64,000 bases of DNA, from contig NZ_JAATEJ010000027.1 in NCBI RefSeq assembly GCF_012034175.1, forward strand, positions 62,001 through 126,000, written 5' to 3'. A program made the translations under genes and the position numbers. This document shows, piece after piece, positions 1 to 8,044 of this stretch. The DNA is from Actinacidiphila epipremni. Its GTDB lineage: Bacteria; Actinomycetota; Actinomycetes; Streptomycetales; Streptomycetaceae. The notes under the pieces were generated by a model. It did no database searches. It was given only the letters and a program-made list of their open reading frames with translations, and was not told where the DNA came from. Positions within the stretch are counted from its first letter, which is position 1, and each line of letters opens with the position of its first letter.

Positions 1-103
1 GCAGCGTCTGCGACGAGGTGACGTTGATGGCCGGATAGGCGAACTTCCCCGCCTTCGCCCGGTCCAGCATCTCGTTGTAGACCTCGGGGGTTGCGATGGG
101 CAT
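1..103 (-). CDS. fba: Class II fructose-bisphosphate aldolase, N-terminal part
   Basis: Only the first 34 codons are inside the window. The start is ATG at 103, preceded by a GAGG ribosome-binding site 9 bases upstream. The N-terminus (MPIATPEVYNEMLDRAKAGK, followed by FAYPAINVTSSQ) matches what I know of actinobacterial class II aldolases. These enzymes split fructose-1,6-bisphosphate into dihydroxyacetone phosphate and glyceraldehyde-3-phosphate in cytosolic glycolysis and gluconeogenesis using zinc. The catalytic residues lie outside the window. It lies downstream of pyrE on the same strand, but a strong hairpin (310-345) separates them, so it probably has its own promoter in 104-309. Confidence 0.85.
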   Translation of the reverse strand, partial: MPIATPEVYNEMLDRAKAGKFAYPAINVTSSQTL

Positions 104-231
104 CGTTTCCGCTCCTCAGATTCGGCGGGGGTGGTGGTGCTGGCGTGGCGACGTCATCGTCGGCCCTATCTTCCCATTCTCGAACGGATACACCACCTCG
201 GTACGGGGCCAGCCCGCCCCGACCTCCCGGG

Positions 232-247
232 TGTTTCACGTGAAACA
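232..247. promoter_or_regulatory. parS centromere site (ParB-binding palindrome)
   Basis: The 16 bases TGTTTCACGTGAAACA form a perfect palindrome identical to the bacterial parS consensus. ParB loads here and spreads, which supports origin segregation. In Streptomyces parS sites cluster around oriC, and many lie between genes, as this one does (between pyrE and fba). I saw no second copy in the window. Confidence 0.93.
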
Positions 248-309
248 TCCCAACCTGGACAAAGTCGCAGGTCAGGACGGCTGTGCAGGTGTTACGGCGA
301 AGGGCGTAC

Positions 310-345
310 GGGCCGCCGCCGGACGTGTCGGACCGGCGGCGGCCC
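310..345 (-). terminator. Strong hairpin after pyrE
   Basis: A perfect 13-bp stem (310-322 with 333-345) closes a 10-base loop. It starts 6 bases beyond the pyrE stop codon and has no U tract, as usual for high-GC actinobacterial terminators. Confidence 0.7.
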
Positions 346-350
346 GGGGC

Positions 351-893
351 TCACCTCAGGCCGAGGTCGCCCAGCGTGTACGCGGCGAGATACGGCAGAC
401 CCGCCGCCGTAACCTTCGGCTCCGCCCCGCGGTCGACGATGACCGCGACGGCGACGACCTCGGCGCCCGCCTCCCGGGCCGCCTCGACCGCGGTGAGCGG
501 CGAACCGCCGGTCGTCGAGGTGTCCTCGACGACCAGCACCCGGCGGCCGGCGATGTCCGGGCCCTCGATCCGGCGCTGCATGCCGTGCGCCTTGGTGGCC
601 TTGCGCACCACGAAGGCGTCCAGCCGGCGCCCGCGCGCCGCGGCGGCGTGCAGCATCGCACCGGCCACCGGGTCCGCGCCGAGCGTCAGCCCGCCGACCG
701 CGTCGTAGTCCAACTCGGCGGTGAGGTCCAGCATCGCCGCGCCGACCAGCGGCGCGGCCTGCCCGTCCAGGGTGATACGGCGCAGGTCGATGTAGAAGTC
801 GGCCTCCAGCCCGGAGGAGAGGGTCACCTTGCCGTGCACCACGGCCTTGTCCTGGATCTGCTGCAGCAGCGCACTGCGTACGTCGTCGCTCAT
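351..893 (-). CDS. pyrE: Orotate phosphoribosyltransferase
   Basis: The protein is 180 residues and catalyses orotate + PRPP to orotidine 5'-monophosphate + PPi, the fifth step of cytosolic pyrimidine synthesis. It shows the PRTase PRPP-binding motif VLVVEDTSTTGGS around residue 120, the hood segment with SGLEADFYIDLRR near the N-terminus, and FVVRKATKAHG before it. Length fits the family. I chose ATG at 893 (MSDDVRSALL) because it matches the usual Streptomyces start. An in-frame GTG at 899 would add two residues, and neither has a strong Shine-Dalgarno sequence. It is the downstream neighbour of the aldose epimerase gene (53-bp gap), so the two may share a transcript. Confidence 0.95.
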   Translation of the reverse strand: MSDDVRSALLQQIQDKAVVHGKVTLSSGLEADFYIDLRRITLDGQAAPLVGAAMLDLTAELDYDAVGGLTLGADPVAGAMLHAAAARGRRLDAFVVRKATKAHGMQRRIEGPDIAGRRVLVVEDTSTTGGSPLTAVEAAREAGAEVVAVAVIVDRGAEPKVTAAGLPYLAAYTLGDLGLR

Positions 894-946
894 GCCCACC
901 AGTATCGGGGCTCAGGGCCGCACGGGTGCGCTCGGCCGATGCGCGG

Positions 947-1750
947 TCAGCCGATGCGGTGCCAGGTCCACAGGGTGCTGATCTCCAGCGGGTCGATCGG
1001 GGTGACCAGCCGCGGGGTGGTGTTGAGGCCGTTGGGCGGGCCGGACTGCGGCTCGACGCACACCGCCTCGGGCTGCTCGTCGTAGACGACGACCCACTGC
1101 GTCGGGCTCTGGATGTTGAGCCGCAGCTCACCGGGCCAGGTCAGGGTGACATCCACTCCGTCGGGCATGCCGAAGCAGTCGTCCCAGGGGCCGGGCTTGG
1201 GGGTGATGCGGTTGCCGGTCGGGAGGTGGTTGTCGCCGCGCTCCTCCTGCCAGCCGGCGCGGAAGGACAGCTCGACGTCCTGGCCGCCGTTGCCGAGGTT
1301 GCGGTTCCACCACGGGTGCCAGCCGGCCTGCGCCGGGAAGGAGTCGCCGCCGGCCGGCACCTCCACGCTGAGCGTCAGCTTGAGCGAGTGCGGCGCCAGT
1401 TCCACGGTGTGCGTGACCTTGCCCTGGTACGGCCAGGGGTCGGCGAGGTCGACATGGTAGGACGCGGTGGTGTCGGTCGCGGGGCTCGCCTCCTGCCACG
1501 CGGTGTGCCGCACGGTGCCGTGGATGGCGTGCGGCGGTGCGTCGACCGGGAGCTGGTGCGTGACGCCGCCGTTGCGGAAGACGCCGTTCTCGGTCCGGCC
1601 GGCCCACGGCACCATAAGAAATGCGCCGAAGCGCTCGCCCTGGCGCAGGAGTTCCGTCCCGGCGACCTTCAGCGAGGCGATCCGGCAGCCGTGCCCGGGC
1701 TCCAAGGTCAGTTCGGCGTCGCCCGCCGTCAGCTTCGTCTCGTTCTGCAC
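947..1750 (-). CDS. Aldose 1-epimerase family protein
   Basis: This 267-residue protein has the aldose epimerase (galactose mutarotase-like) fold: an N-terminal GHGCRIASLKVAGTELL segment, FLMVPWAGRTENG (sugar-binding loop), a HAIHGTVRHTAW histidine motif near residue 95, a GWHPWWNR motif, and a late VCVEPQSGPPNGLN segment carrying the expected catalytic glutamate. The family interconverts alpha and beta anomers of aldoses. The natural sugar cannot be read from the sequence. It starts with GTG at 1750, with an AGG-type ribosome site about 10 bases upstream. It lies just upstream of pyrE on the same strand. Confidence 0.88.
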   Translation of the reverse strand: MQNETKLTAGDAELTLEPGHGCRIASLKVAGTELLRQGERFGAFLMVPWAGRTENGVFRNGGVTHQLPVDAPPHAIHGTVRHTAWQEASPATDTTASYHVDLADPWPYQGKVTHTVELAPHSLKLTLSVEVPAGGDSFPAQAGWHPWWNRNLGNGGQDVELSFRAGWQEERGDNHLPTGNRITPKPGPWDDCFGMPDGVDVTLTWPGELRLNIQSPTQWVVVYDEQPEAVCVEPQSGPPNGLNTTPRLVTPIDPLEISTLWTWHRIG

Positions 1751-1933
1751 GTCACGAGCCTAGCGGGCGGGGGTTCTGACGTTCACTTATGGTCCGGCGA
1801 GCGGGTGGCGGGGCGGACTTCCGTACGGGCGGGGGTGCGGGTTGCCGTACGGGGGTGGCGGGCCGCCGACGGTTGTCGGCGGGGTCGCGCGTGGCGCCGA
1901 TCGCGGGGCTGTCCCGCGGAGCTGCCCGCGCAG

Positions 1934-3037
1934 CTATCCGCGGCGGCGCAGCACCCGGCTCACGACGACGGCCGACGCGACCAGGGCCGCCGCCACCGGG
2001 GCCGCCCAGCGCAGGGTGGCCGCCGCGGCGGAGGAGCTGTCGGGGGCCGGGACCGGGGCGTAGCGCCCGCGCGGCGGCGCGTGGTCGACCTCCTCGGCGC
2101 TGCGCCCGATCATCGTCCGCCGCGCGTGCGCGGCCTCGGCGGGCGGGACGAGGTCGTCCAGGGCGGCGGCGCTCTCCGGCACCTCCACCTCGACCTCGAC
2201 CAGGTCGAAGTCCTCCAGTTCCGCGCCGGGCACGGGCTCCCCGGTGTCGTCGACGACATCCTCCTCGGACTCGTCCGCTGCTCCCGCGCCGGGCGCTGCG
2301 GCTTCCGCCTCCCGGAGCTGGTCGTCGTCGGCGCCGGGCGCGTCGGGCTCGTCGGCTCGGGGCTCGTCGGCCTGCTCGGCGGACTCCGCCGGCGCGGCCC
2401 CGCCCGCAGCGGCTGCCTCGCCCGCCTGCGTAAGGTCCGCCGGACCGCCGGACCGCGCCGGGCCCGCCTCCTCGGCGGCGTGCGGCGCGTCCCCGGCCGG
2501 GGGCTGCCCGGGCGCCTCCGCCGAGCCCGCCGCGGCAGCGGCTTCGTGCGGGTCGCGTACGTCGCCGGCCGGCGCATGCGCCGCCAGGTCCAGGCAGAAA
2601 CGGTCCAGCAGACGCCGTACGGTCGCCTCGACGACCGCGGGCTCGTACGACATGACCCGCCCGTGCGCCTCGGCCTCGGCACGCCAGACCAGCGTCACGC
2701 CGGCCTCGGGCTGCACCGCCGTCACGACGCTGACCTCGGCGGCGACCGAGACGCCACCGCCGCCCCGCACCTCCGTACCGGCCGCCGACACGGTGAAGCC
2801 CGGGCCGTCGCCGCTCACCACGAGCGTGCCGCGATAGGTGACGGAGGAGCCGCCCACGCGCAGCCGCAGCCGTCCCACGGCGGCGGTCCCGTCGTCGGCG
2901 CCGCCCTCCTGGGCGCCCTCGGCAGCCGCCGAGTCCGGCTGCCAGCCGGGCAGGCTCGCCCGCACCACTTCCGGCGTGCGCAGCGCCTGCACCATCCGCG
3001 CGGTGGTCATCCCCGGAACGAAGGACTCATGCTCCAT
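1934..3037 (-). CDS. SRPBCC / CoxG-like protein with C-terminal membrane anchor
   Basis: The 367-residue protein begins MEHESFVPGMTTARM (ATG 3037). Its first 150 residues look like the CoxG/SRPBCC ligand-binding fold: a beta-rich core with VGGSSVTYRGTLVV and a late SYEPAVVEATVRRLLDRFC helix. The middle is a long acidic Ala/Glu/Pro-rich linker. The last 30 residues hold one hydrophobic segment (LRWAAPVAAALVASAVVVSR) followed by RRR, so the protein is probably tail-anchored in the membrane with the SRPBCC domain in the cytosol. No CO-dehydrogenase genes are nearby, so a CODH role is not supported. An upstream in-frame start at 3115 is possible but would overlap the tandem repeat region and has no better ribosome site. 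Confidence 0.75.
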   Translation of the reverse strand: MEHESFVPGMTTARMVQALRTPEVVRASLPGWQPDSAAAEGAQEGGADDGTAAVGRLRLRVGGSSVTYRGTLVVSGDGPGFTVSAAGTEVRGGGGVSVAAEVSVVTAVQPEAGVTLVWRAEAEAHGRVMSYEPAVVEATVRRLLDRFCLDLAAHAPAGDVRDPHEAAAAAGSAEAPGQPPAGDAPHAAEEAGPARSGGPADLTQAGEAAAAGGAAPAESAEQADEPRADEPDAPGADDDQLREAEAAAPGAGAADESEEDVVDDTGEPVPGAELEDFDLVEVEVEVPESAAALDDLVPPAEAAHARRTMIGRSAEEVDHAPPRGRYAPVPAPDSSSAAAATLRWAAPVAAALVASAVVVSRVLRRRG

Positions 3038-3140
3038 GCGGCGGAGCCTACCCACGCACGCGCCACCTTGACGTTTCCGCGGCCCGGTCTTTTTCCTCCG
3101 GAGCTGCCGGAGCAACGAGGGATACGTCCCCCGAGCCCGC

Positions 3141-3181
3141 GCCCGTACGCCTGACGCCCGTACGCCTGACGCCCGTGCGCC
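3141..3181. repeat. Three tandem copies of a 15-bp unit
   Basis: The unit GCCCGTACGCCTGAC occurs at 3141-3155 and 3156-3170, with a diverged third copy from 3171 that runs into the end of the spermidine synthase-like gene. It fills most of the space between that gene and the start of the CoxG-like gene. Confidence 0.85.
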
Positions 3182-4753
3182 TTACGGTGCCGGCACCCGG
3201 GGCCGCAGCAGCGTCGAGGGCGGGAAGGCCCGCGCCGGCCGTGCGACCTCCCGGAGCTCCCCCGCCGCGAGCCCCGCCGCCCCGCCCCGCGCGCCCGCCC
3301 CGCCCGCCTCGCCCCCGAGCCTGGGCGCCGAACCCCGCGCGGCCAGCACATAGCCCCGGCCTCCGCCCCCCGCACCCGCCCCGTACGGCGTGGTCCGCAG
3401 CCCCGCCGCCCGCACCGTCGCGTCGATCGTCCAGAACGTCCGCGCCTGACCCGCCATCGCGCCCCCGGGCACGGCCAGCCGCCCGCCGGGGGCCAGCGCG
3501 CGGGCGGCGAGGCCGAAGAACTCCTGGGAGTAGAGCTTGGCGCTGCGCGTCAGCCCCGGGTCGGGCAGGTCGGCGAGCACGACGTCGTACGTCGCGTGCC
3601 GCCCGTACCGCAGCCAGTCGAACGGGTCGGCGGTCACCGTGCGCACCCGCGGGTCGGCGTAGGCGTGGCCGTTGAGCCGGCTGAGCCCGGGGTCCGTGCG
3701 GGCCAGCCGCAGCAGCTCGGCGTCGGGCTGGACGGCGGTGACGGCCGCGACGTCGCCGTAACGGAGCACTTCGCGCAGGGTGAGCCCGTCGCCGCCGCCG
3801 AGGAGCAGCACCCGGGCGTGCGGGCCGGCGAGCGCGGGCCGGACGAGGGCGCGCGCGGAGCGGACGGTCGCCGGGCCGGCCACCCGCAGCCGGCCGTCGA
3901 GGTAGAGCCGCAGCGGGTGGCCGGGCGTGTCGCCGCCGGTCAGGACGATGTCCTCGACGTCGCTCTGCTCGGCGACCCGGACGTCCCCGCCGTACACCGC
4001 CCGCCGCGCGGCCCGCTCGAACGGCCCGGCCGCCGCGGCGGCGCCGGCCAGCACCGCGAGGACCAGCACGTTCGCCAGCAGCAGCCAGCCGCGGGCCCGC
4101 CGGCTCAGGTCGCCGCGGAAGAGCCACAGCACGGTCGCGCCGCCGGCCGCCGCGTTGACCACCCCGGTGACGAGCGCGCCCGTGAGCTGCCCGGCGTGCG
4201 GCAGCAGCAGGAAGGGGAAGGCGAGCCCGCCGACCAGCGCCCCCACGTAATCCGCGGCGAAGAGGTCCGCGACCGCGCCGCCCGCGTCCTGCCGCCGGAC
4301 CCGCTGCACCAGCACCATCAGCAGCGGCACCTCGGCGCCGGTGAGCACCCCGATCGCGAAGGCGCAGCCGACCATCGCCGCCGTGGCCTGCCCCCACCAC
4401 GCGAACACCGCGTAGAGCACCATCACCGACAGCCCGCCGACCAGCGCGAGCCCCGTCTCGATCGCGGCGAAGGCGACCGCGGCGCGCCCGCGTAACCGTT
4501 TTGCCAGCAGCGAGCCGCAGCCCATCGCGAAGACCATCACCGACAGGATCACCGACGCCTGCGTCACCGAGTCGCCGACCAGGTAGGAGGCCAGCGCGAC
4601 CAGTTCCAGCTCGTAGACCAGCCCGCAGGCGGCGCAGACGAAGACGGCGGCGAGCACCAGCGCCCGGGCCGCCCCCGCGGCCACCGGTAGCCGCGCGGCG
4701 AGGCTGGGTCCGGGGCGGCCGGGTGCTTCGCTGCGGTGGCGCTGGTCGATCAT
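3182..4753 (-). CDS. Membrane-fused spermidine synthase-like protein
   Basis: The 523-residue protein has two parts. Residues 25-235 contain about six to seven hydrophobic segments. Residues 260-460 form a spermidine-synthase-type methyltransferase fold with the nucleotide-binding motif LLLGGGDGLTLREVLRY and the polyamine-site region VVLADLPDPGLTRSAKLYS. Such fused proteins are widespread in actinobacteria and may move aminopropyl groups on a membrane-associated substrate, but the substrate is not known. The last 80 residues are an Ala/Gly/Arg-rich tail of low complexity. The start is ATG at 4753 with no clear Shine-Dalgarno sequence. The next gene upstream is the DUF2617 gene, 90 bp away on the same strand. 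Confidence 0.85.
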   Translation of the reverse strand: MIDQRHRSEAPGRPGPSLAARLPVAAGAARALVLAAVFVCAACGLVYELELVALASYLVGDSVTQASVILSVMVFAMGCGSLLAKRLRGRAAVAFAAIETGLALVGGLSVMVLYAVFAWWGQATAAMVGCAFAIGVLTGAEVPLLMVLVQRVRRQDAGGAVADLFAADYVGALVGGLAFPFLLLPHAGQLTGALVTGVVNAAAGGATVLWLFRGDLSRRARGWLLLANVLVLAVLAGAAAAAGPFERAARRAVYGGDVRVAEQSDVEDIVLTGGDTPGHPLRLYLDGRLRVAGPATVRSARALVRPALAGPHARVLLLGGGDGLTLREVLRYGDVAAVTAVQPDAELLRLARTDPGLSRLNGHAYADPRVRTVTADPFDWLRYGRHATYDVVLADLPDPGLTRSAKLYSQEFFGLAARALAPGGRLAVPGGAMAGQARTFWTIDATVRAAGLRTTPYGAGAGGGGRGYVLAARGSAPRLGGEAGGAGARGGAAGLAAGELREVARPARAFPPSTLLRPRVPAP

Positions 4754-4843
4754 GAGTGCACGCTATGTCAGGGGGCAGCCGCCACCGGTCACCCACAGGA
4801 GTGCAAATCGGCGCCCGCGGGCGCGCCGGGGGCGGTATTCGGG

Positions 4844-5365
4844 TCAGGCCAGCGCGTTCACCCGGGTGCGGGTGGTGACCAGCCGCCCCTCCTGCGGATA
4901 CGCATGCCATGTGCGCCAGCGCACGCCCCCGTCCGCGTACTGCACCAGCATCGCGGTGAAGGCGTGCGGGTCGCCGGGGAAGGTGCCGGCCAGCCCGTGC
5001 GGGTGGTCGGCGACGAGCGCGAGCAGCTCCTGGGCGCGGCCGGCGAAGGAGCCCTGCGACAGCGTCTCGATGCGCGCGGCGAACTCGTAGTCCCAGCCGC
5101 CCACCCGCCGCGCGACCCCGAACGGCAGCGGCGCCTGGCTGCCGGGCATGCACGCCACGGTCTCCGAGCAGTCGCCGCGCCCGGCGTCGACCAGCACCTG
5201 GTGCGAGGCGCCCAGCAGGCGTAATTCGACCTTGGCGCGCACCCGCAGGCCGTCGCCCACCTCGACGTTGAGCGTGGCGAGCGCGGGCAGCGCGTCTTTG
5301 CCGAGGCACCAGGCGAGGTCGCCCGCGCGGGTGTCGGTGTAGGAGGTATGCAGGGTGGTGAGCAT
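4844..5365 (-). CDS. DUF2617 family protein
   Basis: This 173-residue protein starts at ATG 5365 (MLTTLHTSYTDTRAGDLAWC), with a GGAG ribosome site 8 bases upstream. It matches the actinobacterial DUF2617 family as I recall it: an LRLLGASHQVLVDAG core, a VACMPGSQAPLPF loop and a conserved WRTWHAYPQEGRLVTTRT C-terminus. No function is established for the family. There are no membrane segments or signal peptide. In this genome it lies directly upstream of the membrane spermidine-synthase-like gene on the same strand, so the two may be co-transcribed. Confidence 0.8.
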   Translation of the reverse strand: MLTTLHTSYTDTRAGDLAWCLGKDALPALATLNVEVGDGLRVRAKVELRLLGASHQVLVDAGRGDCSETVACMPGSQAPLPFGVARRVGGWDYEFAARIETLSQGSFAGRAQELLALVADHPHGLAGTFPGDPHAFTAMLVQYADGGVRWRTWHAYPQEGRLVTTRTRVNALA

Positions 5366-5760
5366 GGATCGGCTCCGCAAGCACGCAAGTGGATGTCATG
5401 GGCCGGTGACGCCCGGCAGCAGGGCGCGTGTCGGCTCGTGCCCACGTGGGGTCTGGGACCCTGGACACGCGAGGGGCCCGGCGAGGGCCCGAGGAGGCCC
5501 GGCGCAGCCCGGGGAAGCCCGGACGTCGGTCGCCGCAGCCTCCGAGGGGTCCCCGCTGAAGCCCTCGAAATGGGTCCGAGAACTACGGAATCATGAATCG
5601 CGTGCCGCCTTCAGGGTTTTTACCCATCTGTGCGCACTTTCCATCCCTTGGAGCGCCCACGGGGTCAGGTGTTCACCCGCCCCCGTCCCGCGCGCTCCCC
5701 AGTACGCTCGCGTGACCCGGACAACGCGACGGCGGACCACGGAGAAGGCGAGCGCAGCGA
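5366..5760. other. Intergenic region between divergent genes (395 bp)
   Basis: This gap separates the leftward DUF2617 gene from the rightward aminotransferase gene and should contain both promoters. It is rich in GGCCCGG-type direct repeats around 5470-5530 and is relatively AT-rich from 5575 to 5650. I see no credible small gene, RNA or recognisable operator. Confidence 0.5.
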
Positions 5761-7011
5761 GTGACTCACCCCATCAACCCCCCGACCGGCACCCCGACCG
5801 GCACCCCGGCAGGCGTCCCGGCCTGCGGCGGCCTCGCGAGCCCTCGCCGCCCGTTGCTCAACCGCAGCCTCGACGGCCTCGGGACGACGATCTTCGCGGA
5901 GATGTCGGCGCTCGCCGCGGCCACCGGCGCGATCAACCTCGGCCAGGGCTTCCCGGACACCGACGGCCCCGAGGCCGTCCGCGAGGCGGCGGTCCGCGCC
6001 CTGCGCGACGGCCGCGGCAACCAGTACCCGCCCGGCGCCGGCGTCCCCGAACTGCGCGCGGCGATCTGCGCGCACCAACGCCGCTTCTACGGCCTGGAGT
6101 TCGACCCGGACACGGAGGTCCTGGTCACGGCGGGCGCGACCGAGGGGATCGCCGCGGCGATGCTCGCCCTGCTCGAACCCGGCGACGAGGTCATCGCGTT
6201 CGAGCCCTTCTACGACTCCTACGCCGCGAGCATCGCCATGGCCGGCGGCGTCCGCGTCCCCCTGGCCCTGCGGGCCCCCGACTTCCGCCCCGACCTCGAC
6301 GCCCTCCGCGCCGCGATCACCCGCCGCACCCGCCTGCTCCTCCTCAACTCCCCCCACAATCCCACCGGCACGGTCCTCACCCGCGACGAGCTCACGGCGA
6401 TCGCCGCCCTCGCCGTCGAACGCGACCTCCTCGTCGTCACCGACGAGGTCTACGAACACCTCGTCTTCGACGACGGCGCACACATCCCCCTCATCTCCCT
6501 CCCCGGCATGCGCGACCGCACGGTCTCCATCTCCTCGGCGGGCAAGACCTTCTCCTTCACGGGCTGGAAGGTCGGCTGGGTGACGGGCTCCGCGGAGCTG
6601 GTCTCCGCCGTCCGCACGACGAAGCAGTTCCTCACCTACGTCGCCTCGGGCCCCTTCCAATACGCCGTCGCCGAAGCCCTCGCCCTCCCCGACGCGTACT
6701 ACGCCGCCTTCCGCGACGACCTCCAGACGAAGCGCGACCTCCTGACCGCCGGCCTCACCGCAGCCGGCTTCGAGGTCTACCGCCCCCAGGGCACGTACTT
6801 CATCACGACCGACATCGCCCCCCTCGGCGAAACCGACGCCCTCACCTTCTGCCGCACCCTCCCGCAAAGGTCCGGCGTCGTCGCCGTCCCCAACTCCGTC
6901 TTCTACGACCACCCCACCGCCGGCCGCACCCAGGTCCGCTTCGCCTTCTGCAAACGCGAGGACGTCCTCAAGGAGGCGGCATCCCGCCTCCGCACGACAT
7001 TCGACCGCTGA
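5761..7011 (+). CDS. PLP-dependent class I/II aminotransferase
   Basis: The 416-residue protein is a fold-type I aminotransferase. It shows GAINLGQGFPDTDGPEAV near residue 60, the LLLNSPHNPTGTVL substrate loop, the VVTDEVYEHLVFD motif with the PLP-binding Asp, and the SISSAGKTFSFTGWKVGW motif with the Schiff-base lysine. The family moves amino groups between amino acids and 2-oxo acids. This architecture is closest to kynurenine/glutamine aminotransferase or DapC-like enzymes, and the substrate is unresolved. Translation starts at GTG 5761, 3' of a GGAGAAGGCGAG ribosome region. The N-terminus carries a Pro/Thr/Gly-rich repeat (TGTP twice), which may be flexible. The HIT gene follows 11 bp downstream, so the pair is likely an operon. 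Confidence 0.9.
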   Translation: MTHPINPPTGTPTGTPAGVPACGGLASPRRPLLNRSLDGLGTTIFAEMSALAAATGAINLGQGFPDTDGPEAVREAAVRALRDGRGNQYPPGAGVPELRAAICAHQRRFYGLEFDPDTEVLVTAGATEGIAAAMLALLEPGDEVIAFEPFYDSYAASIAMAGGVRVPLALRAPDFRPDLDALRAAITRRTRLLLLNSPHNPTGTVLTRDELTAIAALAVERDLLVVTDEVYEHLVFDDGAHIPLISLPGMRDRTVSISSAGKTFSFTGWKVGWVTGSAELVSAVRTTKQFLTYVASGPFQYAVAEALALPDAYYAAFRDDLQTKRDLLTAGLTAAGFEVYRPQGTYFITTDIAPLGETDALTFCRTLPQRSGVVAVPNSVFYDHPTAGRTQVRFAFCKREDVLKEAASRLRTTFDR

Positions 7012-7022
7012 GGGAGGGCGCA

Positions 7023-7499
7023 GTGGACGCGTCGGACGAACCGGGCGGACCGGGCGGACCGGCCGGGGACTGCCCCTTCTGCGGGATCGCCGCGCATCCC
7101 GACCGGGCGCGCGTGGTGTACGCGGACGAGCACACCGTGGCCTTCTTCCCGCTGTCGCCTGCGACCCGTGGCCACACGCTGGTCATCCCCCGTGTGCACA
7201 CCCCCGACCTGTGGGCGATGGACGGCGCCGCTGCCGAGCGGCTGACGCACATCGTGCTGAAGGTCGGCCGGGCCTTGCAGGACCTGCTGGAGCCGGAGGG
7301 CCTGAACGCCGTCAGTTCGGCCGGGAGGTCTGCCACGCAGACCGTCTTCCACACGCATGTGCATCTGGTGCCGCGTTGGCGGGGCGACGCGATGGGACCG
7401 ATCTGGCCGCGCCCGGAAGCGGGCTTCGGGGACGACGCGGCGCTCGACGGGATCGCTCGGCAGCTCGCCGCTGTGCTCGGCGGCCCGCCGGGTGCGTGA
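7023..7499 (+). CDS. HIT family hydrolase
   Basis: The 158-residue protein starts at GTG 7023 with a GGAGGG ribosome site. It shows CPFCGIAAHPDRARVVY near residue 17, RGHTLVIPRVHTPDL in the middle, and the histidine triad HTHVHLVPRW near residue 117, whose central His is the nucleophile in nucleoside-phosphate hydrolysis. HIT proteins act on nucleoside phosphoramidates or dinucleoside polyphosphates in the cytosol. The exact substrate is not predictable. The stop at 7499 abuts the stop of the convergent gene at 7500. Confidence 0.9.
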   Translation: MDASDEPGGPGGPAGDCPFCGIAAHPDRARVVYADEHTVAFFPLSPATRGHTLVIPRVHTPDLWAMDGAAAERLTHIVLKVGRALQDLLEPEGLNAVSSAGRSATQTVFHTHVHLVPRWRGDAMGPIWPRPEAGFGDDAALDGIARQLAAVLGGPPGA

Positions 7500-7952
7500 T
7501 CACAGCGTGGCGGCGAGGACTGCCAGGTCGGCTACCAGCAGGGCGCCGTGGAAGAGGATCAGCGTCCTCGACAGCGCGGCGTCCAGAAAGGAGGTGCGCG
7601 CCAGATAGGGCCCGACGTTCATCGACATCATCTCGACGCTGCTGTCGACGTGGCGCACATCGTCGTAGAGCCGACGGAAGAGGCGCTCCTGCTGGAGGAA
7701 GTAGCCGTCCAGGGACCAGAAGCAGAGCAGCGGCACCAGCCCGACCGTGGCGATCTTCCAGCTCAGCTGACTGGCCGACACCGTGAGGAGCCCGGCGGCC
7801 AACGTCAGCACCCAGCCCTTGACGAAGAACGAGTTCGTCGCCATCCGGTTGATGACCGCCTGGATGAACTCCAGGTGCTTGATCCGGTCTTCACCGAGCG
7901 GTGAGCGTTCGGCGCCGACCCGCATGTCCGGTCCGTCGCTGGTCGACGTCAT
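7500..7952 (-). CDS. Small membrane protein next to TIR gene (putative 2TM effector)
   Basis: This 150-residue protein has hydrophilic N-terminal 40 residues, then a conserved-looking HLEFIQAVINRMATNSFFVK segment leading into a first hydrophobic stretch (GWVLTLAAGLLTVSA), then a second one (TVGLVPLLCFWSLDGYFLQQ) and a C-terminal hydrophobic end. I recall a widespread family of small bacterial membrane proteins with this RMAxNSFxxKGW pattern, often found beside TIR or other defence genes, but no assigned function. It starts at ATG 7952 with GGAGGGGGG upstream. It lies 92 bp downstream of the TIR/propeller gene on the same strand, so a functional pair is plausible. Confidence 0.75.
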   Translation of the reverse strand: MTSTSDGPDMRVGAERSPLGEDRIKHLEFIQAVINRMATNSFFVKGWVLTLAAGLLTVSASQLSWKIATVGLVPLLCFWSLDGYFLQQERLFRRLYDDVRHVDSSVEMMSMNVGPYLARTSFLDAALSRTLILFHGALLVADLAVLAATL

Positions 7953-8044
7953 CTGGCAACGGCCCCCCTCCGCGAACGCCCCTGCCGCAATCGTATCGGT
8001 ACGGCCACCCCGAGGGGGCGAAGTCGCTTACCACGGGCGGGCGT

